Program-made: the position numbers and the translations under genes | Part shown: positions 1 to 5,737 of the stretch, one piece after another | How positions within the stretch are numbered: the first letter of the stretch is position 1 | Layout of the letters: each line of letters starts with the position of its first letter | Assembly: GCA_903858555.1 (NCBI GenBank) | Contig: CAIOJG010000119.1 | Span: 1 to 10,916 of the forward strand | Source: Candidatus Magasanikiibacteriota bacterium | GTDB taxonomy: Bacteria; Patescibacteriota; Patescibacteriia; Magasanikbacterales; GWA2-37-8 | Direction: 5' to 3' | Length of the DNA stretch: 10,916 nucleotides | The notes under the pieces: generated by a model | Seen by the model: only the letters and a program-made list of their open reading frames with translations | Database searches by the model: none | What the model was told of the DNA's origin: nothing

Positions 1-1538
1 GTTTTTTTATTTGCGTCAACTGTTGCTTGGTGACTAATCGTCACTACTTCTTGAGTAATTGCAGAGGGCAAATTATTTTGTTTTCCAAGATTTGAACTGC
101 TGCCAAATTCAATATTTGATGTTTGAGCAGCGACTGTTTTAGCTAGCGCCGGTTTTGTATTTTCTGGAATAACGCTACTGGCATTTACGCCACTAACCAA
201 ATTTGTTGCCAAAGAAGAAATTAAAATTGCCCCCATCACCGCTGATCCAAGTGTTTGTCCCAGTGCGCGAATAGTACTATTTACACCCGAGGCTTCGCCG
301 GATTGTTCAACCGATACCGCCGACAATGTGAGATTGCTGGATTGTGCCATCATTAATCCCATACCCAAACCAAACAATATAAATCCGGGCGTCATAGCCC
401 ATTGGCTAGCACCAACATTAATACTGAGACGTAAAACAATAAAACCGATTGCATCAAGAATAATACCTATCTGAATAATTTTTTTCGGTATTATGTATTT
501 GCTAATCCAAGCAGACATCGGAGCGGCAAAAAGAATTACGGCGGTCATCGGAATCATAGCTAGTCCGGTATGAATCGGGTCAAGACCCAATACTGATTGT
601 AAATATACCGGAACAGAAAAACTTAAACCAGCTTGGCCTAGCGCCAGAATGGAAGTTACACCTGTGCCCGTCATAAAAGTTTTATTTTTGAAAAGTTCGA
701 TTGAAACAAGCGGAGTTTTGCCATTTTTTTCCATGTGTGATTCCCAAAGTAAAAATATACCAAGGATTAAAATTCCAATTGCGATAAAAATTGGTGTGAC
801 GGATAAACCACCAAAAGAAACAACGTGACGAAATATTGTAAATGGAATTTTTGCTTGCCACCAACCGTATGTGGTCGCTTGAATAAATCCATAAACCATA
901 GAAAGCATACCAAGCGCGGATAAAATAACACCAACAAAATCTAAAGTTGGTTTTTCTTCTTGTTCACGATATTCTTTGATATATACCGAAGCGGCAATCA
1001 ATACGGCAGCCACAACAACATTGATGCGAAAAGCCCAACGCCAGCTGTAATAGGTAGTAAGCCAACCGCCAATAACCGGGCCAAGTGCGGCAGCTCCGGC
1101 CACAATACCACCCCAGATACCAAAGGCAACTTGTAAATCGCGGCCTTTGTAACTAGAACGTAATAGTGACAAAGTGGCCGGCATCATCAGACACGCGCCG
1201 ATACCTTCAATAATGGCTTCACCAAGAATCATAAAACCAACGCTGTGAGCGATTGAAGTCATAAATGAACCAACCGCAAAAATAGCCGCCCCAATGACGA
1301 ACATTTTTTTACGACCAAATAAATCACCTAAACGTCCGCCGGTAATAGTGAAGGCGGCCAACATCAGTGAATAGGCAGTAATAACCCATTGAAAATTTTG
1401 AATAGTCGTGTGGAGATCGCTAATAATTGCCCGCAATGAAACGTTTAGAATGGTGGTATCAAGAATGATAATAGTTAATGCAAGACTCATCACAATCAGT
1501 GGAATCCATTTGCGCAACCCTTTTGATTCAGTATTCAT
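1..1538 (-). CDS. DHA2-family (EmrB/QacA-type) MFS drug efflux transporter, 3' end outside window
   Basis: An inner-membrane proton-coupled multidrug exporter, read on the minus strand from ATG at 1538 through 512 codons with no stop before the left edge, so the C-terminus is missing. Seen: LDTTILNVSL near residues 26-35 (the DHA2 TM1 signature), the MFS motif A GGRLGDLFGRKK at about 67-78, and the TM5 antiporter motif region AALGPVIGGWL at about 150-160 followed by WRWAFRINVVVA. A later TM segment contains FILFGLGMGLMMAQSSN, then SGEASGVNSTIRALGQTLGSA, both typical of 14-TM DHA2 proteins. The visible end is a long polar Ala/Ser/Asn loop, consistent with the TM13-TM14 extracytoplasmic loop. 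It starts 6 bp after the stop of a MarR-type repressor gene and is surely cotranscribed with it, implying drug-responsive or substrate-responsive derepression. No Shine-Dalgarno is visible, so translational coupling is possible. The substrate cannot be told from sequence. Confidence 0.93.
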   Translation of the reverse strand, partial: MNTESKGLRKWIPLIVMSLALTIIILDTTILNVSLRAIISDLHTTIQNFQWVITAYSLMLAAFTITGGRLGDLFGRKKMFVIGAAIFAVGSFMTSIAHSVGFMILGEAIIEGIGACLMMPATLSLLRSSYKGRDLQVAFGIWGGIVAGAAALGPVIGGWLTTYYSWRWAFRINVVVAAVLIAASVYIKEYREQEEKPTLDFVGVILSALGMLSMVYGFIQATTYGWWQAKIPFTIFRHVVSFGGLSVTPIFIAIGILILGIFLLWESHMEKNGKTPLVSIELFKNKTFMTGTGVTSILALGQAGLSFSVPVYLQSVLGLDPIHTGLAMIPMTAVILFAAPMSAWISKYIIPKKIIQIGIILDAIGFIVLRLSINVGASQWAMTPGFILFGLGMGLMMAQSSNLTLSAVSVEQSGEASGVNSTIRALGQTLGSAVMGAILISSLATNLVSGVNASSVIPENTKPALAKTVAAQTSNIEFGSSSNLGKQNNLPSAITQEVVTISHQATVDANKK

Positions 1539-1544
1539 AAAATA

Positions 1545-1976
1545 TTATTTGGTAAGAGTAGTAGAAATTTTTTGGTTTAGTTTCAGATACGTTGCGAGCT
1601 CACTGTCGCTTAATGCGTTAAAAATTTCGTTCATTTTTTCCAATCTTTTTTCTTTATTGGCGTTTACCTGTTTAATTGCTTTTTCTGTTAATGTAAGCGT
1701 AACCGAGCGTCTATCTTTGGTATCTTCTTCTCTTTTTAAAAAGCCATTTTTTACCAATCCCTCGATAAGTTGTGTCGCGGCACTGCTGGTAATAAATAGA
1801 CGTTTTGCTATCTCTTTGACATTACTTTGTTTATATTTGGCCACAAAATGAAGCACAAATCCCTGAGTGGGTGTAATGGGGCTATCTTTGGCAAAGGAAA
1901 ATCCTTCAATCATATGCTGTTTAATAGCTTGGAAGCTTTCGAGGATTTGTTCTATGTGTTGGTCTCGTTTTTTCAT
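1545..1976 (-). CDS. MarR-family transcriptional repressor
   Basis: A 143-residue DNA-binding regulator, usual length for MarR. The winged helix is clear: VKEIAKRLFITSSAATQLIEGLVKNGFL (helix-turn-helix, about 53-80) followed by the wing REEDTKDRRSVTLTLTEKA (about 82-100), with flanking N- and C-terminal helices that form the dimer interface in this family. It is the first gene of a two-gene operon with the DHA2 efflux pump 6 bp downstream, the classic arrangement in which MarR represses its own operon and releases DNA when it binds a small molecule. The ATG at 1976 is preferred because it follows a near-consensus promoter with a leader of about 23 nt. The operator is visible as half-sites overlapping the -10 region. 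No Shine-Dalgarno is seen. The ligand is unknown; autoregulation is inferred from layout. Confidence 0.93.
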   Translation of the reverse strand: MKKRDQHIEQILESFQAIKQHMIEGFSFAKDSPITPTQGFVLHFVAKYKQSNVKEIAKRLFITSSAATQLIEGLVKNGFLKREEDTKDRRSVTLTLTEKAIKQVNANKEKRLEKMNEIFNALSDSELATYLKLNQKISTTLTK

Positions 1977-1991
1977 AAGTTCGGTATTTAT

Positions 1992-2012
1992 ATTAGATAC
2001 TAATTATATTAG
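1992..2012. promoter_or_regulatory. Probable MarR operator: three alternating half-sites
   Basis: ATTAG (1992-1996), CTAAT (2000-2004) and ATTAG (2008-2012) are separated by 3-bp spacers (ATA, TAT). Each adjacent pair is a perfect 5-3-5 inverted repeat, and the right pair covers the -10 hexamer at 2006-2011. This placement would block RNA polymerase when bound. The assignment to this MarR protein is inferred from position. Confidence 0.65.
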
Positions 2013-2034
2013 CACCTTATATAATATTTGTCAA
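2006..2034 (-). promoter_or_regulatory. Promoter of the marR-efflux operon
   Basis: Minus strand: -35 TTGACA at 2029-2034 (perfect), 17-bp spacer ending in TGC, and -10 TAATAT at 2006-2011. The spacer end supplies a TGn extended -10. The predicted start of transcription is near 1999, about 23 nt before the marR ATG. Confidence 0.85.
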
Positions 2035-2052
2035 TAGAGTCGTCTACAATTA

Positions 2053-2082
2053 AAAAACACTCAAAATTAATCGAGTGTTTTT
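2053..2082 (-). terminator. Rho-independent terminator after the exported-protein cluster
   Basis: A perfect 10-bp stem (AAAAACACTC at 2053-2062 with GAGTGTTTTT at 2073-2082) and a 10-nt loop. On the minus strand it lies 14 bp past the stop at 2097 and ends in a T run, so it closes the 5093-2097 gene cluster and insulates the marR promoter just downstream. The flanking A/T runs make it potentially bidirectional. Confidence 0.85.
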
Positions 2083-2096
2083 ATTTAAACTAACGA

Positions 2097-2669
2097 TTAT
2101 TTTAATGCTATCGCTAGGCCAGCCAGTATAATACCTAAGATAAACATTCCTATAGCAATGTTATTTGCTAGATCCGTTTTTTTAGAAGGTTCAGCGTGTG
2201 GATTTTTAGAAAATTTTCTTATTATGAATTTTACAATTCTAATAAAGAATATTATCACTATACACCAAAATCCGATTCCTCCGATTGCACTGCCAATAAA
2301 GAGTAAAGCAGTGTGAGAAATTTGAGGAGTGGTTGTTTGTATTGTGGATATTGGTTGTGTGTCTGAGGTTGTTAATTCTGTTGGTGGTTGAATCGGTTGA
2401 AGTGGAATGGGTTTTGAACTAGCGGCAGCTTTCTTGATTGGTTTTTTTGTAGTAGTGGTGACGGCAGTAGCAGGTTGTGTACTACAACATTTGGAATAAA
2501 TTGAGGCATATTGATCGGCACTGATAGCACCACAGCCTCCCACAGCGCCAACTATGGCTTGAGCTTCGGCTGGACAGGTGGCTGGATAAGATGCGGCCAG
2601 AGCGGTAGAAGCGGATAGTACAAATATACCAAGTACGATTAAAGCTTTTATGTAATTTTTGAGATTCAT
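2097..2669 (-). CDS. Exported membrane protein with C-x13-C-x14-CC module and two C-terminal TM helices
   Basis: 190 residues, not recognised as a named family. Visible parts: a signal peptide (1-26, cleavage probable after STALAA); a small cysteine module at 32-62 with Cys32, Cys46, Cys61 and Cys62; a Thr/Lys/Pro-rich linker (about 64-118); a TM helix at about 120-150; a basic loop (RKFSKNPHAEPSKK); and a second TM helix at about 170-188. The Cys module should therefore sit outside the membrane on a flexible stalk. The same module with identical cysteine spacing occurs in the larger protein encoded 12 bp upstream, so the two probably act together or bind the same partner. The signal-peptide, stalk and C-terminal TM plan resembles surface-anchored proteins, but no sortase motif is seen. 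It is the last gene before a strong terminator. Function unknown. Confidence 0.82.
   Translation of the reverse strand: MNLKNYIKALIVLGIFVLSASTALAASYPATCPAEAQAIVGAVGGCGAISADQYASIYSKCCSTQPATAVTTTTKKPIKKAAASSKPIPLQPIQPPTELTTSDTQPISTIQTTTPQISHTALLFIGSAIGGIGFWCIVIIFFIRIVKFIIRKFSKNPHAEPSKKTDLANNIAIGMFILGIILAGLAIALK
2484..2576 (-). other. Cys module copy 1 (C-x13-C-x14-C-C)
   Basis: Residues 32-62 of the 190-aa protein. It shares AQA, AVGGC, a Tyr and a terminal CC with the second copy (12 of 31 positions identical by hand alignment, no gaps). Probably a small helical hairpin held by two disulfides; the fold is inference. Confidence 0.7.
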
Positions 2670-2681
2670 ATAATTTTTAAA

Positions 2682-4118
2682 TTAATCCCATCTAATTAAA
2701 ACGTTGGTTGTTTGACAAGGTCTTACCGTAACATTCTGGCAATTTTTTAAGTCGCCGTTACGGTTGTATCCGTAGCAACCATAAGAGTAGTCACCATTAA
2801 ATGAGTAGTAGCCGGAATTGGTTAGTAAATACCCACCGATAACTACCGATGAGCCGGCATTCATATTCAGGCTAATTGTTCCTTGGTTAGAATTGCAGGT
2901 TGATGGCGGTGTTGTCACCGTGCCTGTGTTGCCGCCGCCGTTGCATCCGCCTCCTGGTACGCCCAGTTTTTTGATACAAGGAGCTGGTCCTCCGCCACTA
3001 TTTGTATTGTTGGTTATGACTGGTGTTGTAACTGTAGTGGTTTTAGTTGGATCTATTGTTAAAGTTGTCCCGCCAGATAAATAAGCATCCAGTGCGTTTA
3101 ATAAAAGTGATTTTTCATCAGTGCTGATTACTCCATCTTGCATTGCACTATCAAGTATTTGTAAAATACTTTCTTTGGTTACTATTTTACAACAAGCTGC
3201 ATATGCATTGGGAGAATCATTTGGATTGAGTTTGCTACAACCACCCACGGCCTTGATAACGGCTTGGGCAGTAATATCGCAGACTGTAGAATTGGAAGTT
3301 GAAATTATGTTTTGTGTTGGTGGTGGCGGAGTTGTAATATCATTTTCTGGATTATCAACGATTTCATAATACTCCGCGCTTTTTGTCCATTTGCCGGCTG
3401 TGCCAGTAACGTCGATTGTATGTCGGCCATTTGCAACTTTGGTGGTGTCCCAGTCTATATAGGCGCACTGGGTAGTACCGTCGGTGCAGGTGCCACCGTC
3501 TGTGGCGTTGCCACGATTAAATGAAGCGTAAAAACTATTGATAAATACACCGCCGTCGCTGGTAACATCGGTTGGTCCAACCTCACCAGTTGTAGTTGGT
3601 CGATTAGCTATTGCGGCCGCTTGTCTGGCTGCTAAGGCAGCATCAATCTCGGTATCCGAAGCACCAACAATTGTTTTGCCTAGCGTTTTGCCGTCAACGG
3701 AAAAATCAATCGCGTCGAGTGGATAACTTGTATCCATTCCCGCCACTGTTGGTCCGCCTGAATTCATTTCTTGTTTATGAGCGTAAACTTTTATATGTAC
3801 TACACCCTGTAAGGTTTCGCCTTGGGTGGCTGGGTTTACAAAAGTAATTGGACTTGGAATGTATGCGCCACGAACATCGTGCGGTCCACTTTCTCCACCT
3901 ATAGTTGTTGGAGGTGGGGTAGTAACGGTTGATCCAAGTACTGGTACTGTATCAGAACCTATCGGCGGACTACTTTGCATAGATGGCGCTCCGACCTGAA
4001 AAGATGAAACACTAGCGAGAAGGGAATTAGCCAATACAGAGTTGCTTCCAAAAGCTATCGCCACGGTCGCTAGTCCTAAAACTGAACACAAAACAATAAA
4101 TTTTTCACTATGATGCAT
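2682..4118 (-). CDS. Large exported Cys-rich protein with Ig-like domain and C-x13-C-x14-CC module
   Basis: 478 residues. A signal peptide or N-terminal anchor covers about 7-31. A Ser/Pro/Thr linker follows to about 90, then an Ig-like fold of the bacterial Big type: VVHIKVYAHKQE (about 106-117), LDAIDFSVDGKTLGKTIV (about 134-151) and YIDWDTTKVANGRHTIDVTGTA (about 220-241), the last being the characteristic WDTTKVANGxHT strand pair. An insertion of roughly 60 residues (about 152-215) splits the domain. After a TTPPPPT linker comes the cysteine module (280-310), a helical stretch (about 313-347), Gly/Thr/Pro linkers, and a Gly/Tyr/Asn-rich C-terminal domain (about 408-478) ending in strands with Cys448, Cys460 and Cys468. 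Twelve cysteines lie after the signal region, suggesting disulfides. The start is 9 bp after the DUF4349 gene and the stop 12 bp before the 190-aa gene, so an operon is very likely. Probable surface adhesion or scaffold protein; exact role unknown. Confidence 0.85.
   Translation of the reverse strand: MHHSEKFIVLCSVLGLATVAIAFGSNSVLANSLLASVSSFQVGAPSMQSSPPIGSDTVPVLGSTVTTPPPTTIGGESGPHDVRGAYIPSPITFVNPATQGETLQGVVHIKVYAHKQEMNSGGPTVAGMDTSYPLDAIDFSVDGKTLGKTIVGASDTEIDAALAARQAAAIANRPTTTGEVGPTDVTSDGGVFINSFYASFNRGNATDGGTCTDGTTQCAYIDWDTTKVANGRHTIDVTGTAGKWTKSAEYYEIVDNPENDITTPPPPTQNIISTSNSTVCDITAQAVIKAVGGCSKLNPNDSPNAYAACCKIVTKESILQILDSAMQDGVISTDEKSLLLNALDAYLSGGTTLTIDPTKTTTVTTPVITNNTNSGGGPAPCIKKLGVPGGGCNGGGNTGTVTTPPSTCNSNQGTISLNMNAGSSVVIGGYLLTNSGYYSFNGDYSYGCYGYNRNGDLKNCQNVTVRPCQTTNVLIRWD
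3189..3281 (-). other. Cys module copy 2 (C-x13-C-x14-C-C)
   Basis: Residues 280-310 of the 478-aa protein: Cys280, Cys294, Cys309 and Cys310, with AQAVIKAVGGC and a Tyr three residues before the CC pair. The spacing is the same as in copy 1, but the DNA is clearly diverged, so the sharing is old or selected rather than a recent duplication. Confidence 0.7.
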
Positions 4119-4127
4119 ATAGTATAA

Positions 4128-5093
4128 CTAGACAAAAAATTTAGTTTTTATATAACGATAAATTTTTCGAGCTATCCAGTAAAATGTCACAATTAAAATC
4201 GCCCAAAGAATAAGAGCCGGCAAGAAGAAGACAAAAGCAATTACGAAATCCGCAAAGCCGGTTAATCCTTGTAGCATATTGCGGGCGGCCTGTTTTATAA
4301 CAAGTAGCGGTGTCCAGCGTAAACCAAATACCTGTACATCGGCATCTTCGTCTAAAGAAATAGAAATAGAAGAAAGGTCAACCTGACTGGAGGTGTATCT
4401 GATGTTGGCTTGTAAACGTTCAATGTCACTTTGTACCGAGGATAAACTTTGGGTTACTTTTAATACGTCTTCTACATTTTTGGCATCTTTAAGTATTGCC
4501 AAATACTGGTCTTCTTCGGCTTGTAGACTTTTGAGTCTGGCTTGTAAATCCACCCAATCGGCGGTGACATCACTTGTACCGGCAGTTTCACTCTCTACTT
4601 TGATGGCCATCTTTTTTAATTGTCCCATGGTTTCGTCAAATTTGTCTGCCGGCACTTTGATAGTGACAGTACCGGCTTTGGAAGCATCGGTGACATCGTA
4701 AATGTTTGCCTCATCAACATATCCGCCTAGAGAAGTGGCGATTGTTTTTATTTGGGCGGAAGCATCTTCGGCTTTGGCGACCAATAGTTTTAAGTCGCCG
4801 GTTTTCACAATTTTACGATCTGTGGCGGGTGCGGGGGCTGTCGCTGAATTTGTAGATAGTGCAGCTGAGCCGTCTGTCATTGGGCTTGGGGCAGCGTTTT
4901 CGGTTGTGCTATAAGATACGCCAGAGCGGGTATTATTGAGCACTCCAGGATGATAGGTTGGCAGGCTTGGTGACGCTGAAGATGTCCAATAATTTTGCAC
5001 AAAATTTCCAGCTATGGCCAACAAAGCAAAGGCGCCAATACCAGCTAAACAATAAAACACCACTTTTTTAAATTTACCTACTCCTTCTAACAT
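4128..5093 (-). CDS. DUF4349 domain-containing membrane-anchored protein
   Basis: 321 residues with an N-terminal TM anchor (about 11-32), a low-complexity Ser/Ala/Pro linker (about 38-92), a DUF4349-like domain (about 93-250) and a C-terminal TM hairpin-like hydrophobic stretch (about 280-308) with a basic tail. The DUF4349 pattern is well matched: RKIVKTGDLKLLV, LGGYVDEANIY, GTVTIKVPADKFDETMGQLKK, a coiled-coil portion VDLQARLKSLQAEEDQYLAILKDAKNVEDVLKV, and a closing IRYTSSQVDLSSISISLDED. In known members the domain faces outside and is anchored by TM helices; its biochemical role is not established. It lies 9 bp upstream of the 478-aa Cys-rich protein gene, so it may be an envelope partner or anchor for it. 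Its promoter is not obvious: the 67 bp upstream are AT-rich without a good -35/-10 pair, so it may be read through from the small membrane gene before it. It is the only gene here ending in TAG. Confidence 0.88.
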   Translation of the reverse strand: MLEGVGKFKKVVFYCLAGIGAFALLAIAGNFVQNYWTSSASPSLPTYHPGVLNNTRSGVSYSTTENAAPSPMTDGSAALSTNSATAPAPATDRKIVKTGDLKLLVAKAEDASAQIKTIATSLGGYVDEANIYDVTDASKAGTVTIKVPADKFDETMGQLKKMAIKVESETAGTSDVTADWVDLQARLKSLQAEEDQYLAILKDAKNVEDVLKVTQSLSSVQSDIERLQANIRYTSSQVDLSSISISLDEDADVQVFGLRWTPLLVIKQAARNMLQGLTGFADFVIAFVFFLPALILWAILIVTFYWIARKIYRYIKTKFFV

Positions 5094-5160
5094 ATGGTTG
5101 TAAATTAAAATTAATTTTAAAATGAATGAATTTACTAATACTATACTATTAAATCGATAT

Positions 5161-5577
5161 TTAGAATATGCCCCAAACTTGTTTAATTATAATAAATGTC
5201 AAGTTTGCGCCTACCGTAACAAAAATAATTTTTTTCAGTGGTAAATCCTTTTTTAAAATAATTGCCAATGTCATTGTTTCAATGATAGTGACAACAATTT
5301 GAGCTAATATAAATCCAACACCTTCGTTTAGCTGGCCGTTTATTGCATAGCTGGCCCATTGGTAGGCGAAAATGCAGATAGAACTAATCAGGGTAGACCA
5401 AACCAACATTTTTATTTTTCTAAAGCCTAAAATAAAAAACGCTGGGATTTCAATCATCAGCGCAAAAATAAGATACATCAGCCAAAAACTCAAAATCATC
5501 ATTGCCAATACCGAATTTGGGGGCGCTCCACGCCCGATGTCTGTCAGATTTATCGTATTGGTGGCACTTTCCAACAT
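5161..5577 (-). CDS. Small four-TM membrane protein of unknown function
   Basis: 138 residues, mostly hydrophobic. Four TM helices are predicted at about 24-51, 56-78, 88-108 and 115-134, with an N-terminal polar segment. Charged or polar residues inside membrane segments stand out: Glu43 followed by Pro45 in helix 1, Glu100 in helix 3 and Asn125 in GANLTF of helix 4. The pattern recalls small membrane proteins with a Glu in one helix and ANLxTF in the last, but I cannot name a family. It has its own good promoter, back to back with that of the propeller-protein gene. The DUF4349 gene starts 67 bp downstream on the same strand, so it may head that operon. The ATG at 5577 fits the promoter with a leader of about 39 nt. 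Confidence 0.78.
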   Translation of the reverse strand: MLESATNTINLTDIGRGAPPNSVLAMMILSFWLMYLIFALMIEIPAFFILGFRKIKMLVWSTLISSICIFAYQWASYAINGQLNEGVGFILAQIVVTIIETMTLAIILKKDLPLKKIIFVTVGANLTFIIIKQVWGIF

Positions 5578-5622
5578 AAAGTTTTATTGCCCTGAATAAT
5601 TTGTTTATTGGCAATTACTATA

Positions 5623-5651
5623 ATTATAGCATGTTTTTTAGTAAATGTATA
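5623..5651 (-). promoter_or_regulatory. Promoter of the four-TM protein gene
   Basis: Minus strand: -10 TATAAT at 5623-5628 preceded by TGC (extended -10), 17-bp spacer, and -35 TATACA at 5646-5651 (4 of 6 matches to TTGACA). The -10 lies inside a perfect 12-bp palindrome, CTATAATTATAG (5618-5629), which could be a regulator site or a by-product of AT richness. Confidence 0.7.
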
Positions 5652-5669
5652 AATTATTTATTAATTTAG

Positions 5670-5700
5670 TTAACACAATAATTCAACAATATGGTATAAT
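5670..5700 (+). promoter_or_regulatory. Promoter of the propeller-protein operon
   Basis: -10 TATAAT at 5695-5700 preceded by TGG (extended -10), with a possible -35 TTAACA at 5670-5675 at a long 19-bp spacing. Transcription would begin near 5707, inside the longest open frame, which decides the start codon as ATG 5738 rather than the upstream in-frame ATG 5645. Confidence 0.7.
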
Positions 5701-5737
5701 TAAATTTCAGATACTATTTTTTATTTGTTTTCAATCT

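Noticed and set aside
1408..1851. Plus-strand open frame of 147 codons
   Set aside because: It lies antisense to the marR gene and the start of the efflux pump, both of which have clear family motifs. Its product has no recognisable domain and no promoter.
3075..3180. EF-hand-like DGVISTDE in the 478-aa protein
   Set aside because: It has only part of the calcium loop and no second motif; a helix-turn-helix segment explains it as well.
2818..3847. Several plus-strand open frames opposite the 478-aa protein gene
   Set aside because: They are shadows of Gly/Pro/Thr-rich coding sequence; none has a start context or motif of its own.
5094..5160. A separate promoter for the DUF4349 gene
   Set aside because: TATAGT-like hexamers exist, but none has a -35 partner or the TGn element seen at the other promoters.
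5618..5629. Perfect 12-bp palindrome as an operator
   Set aside because: It centres on a TATAAT box in AT-rich DNA, where such symmetry arises easily. No second copy was seen, so I do not call it a regulator site.
5645..5737. In-frame 31-codon extension of the propeller protein from ATG 5645
   Set aside because: The extension places a hydrophobic stretch before a perfect signal peptide, and the best promoter -10 (5695-5700) lies inside it. ATG 5738 is the better start.
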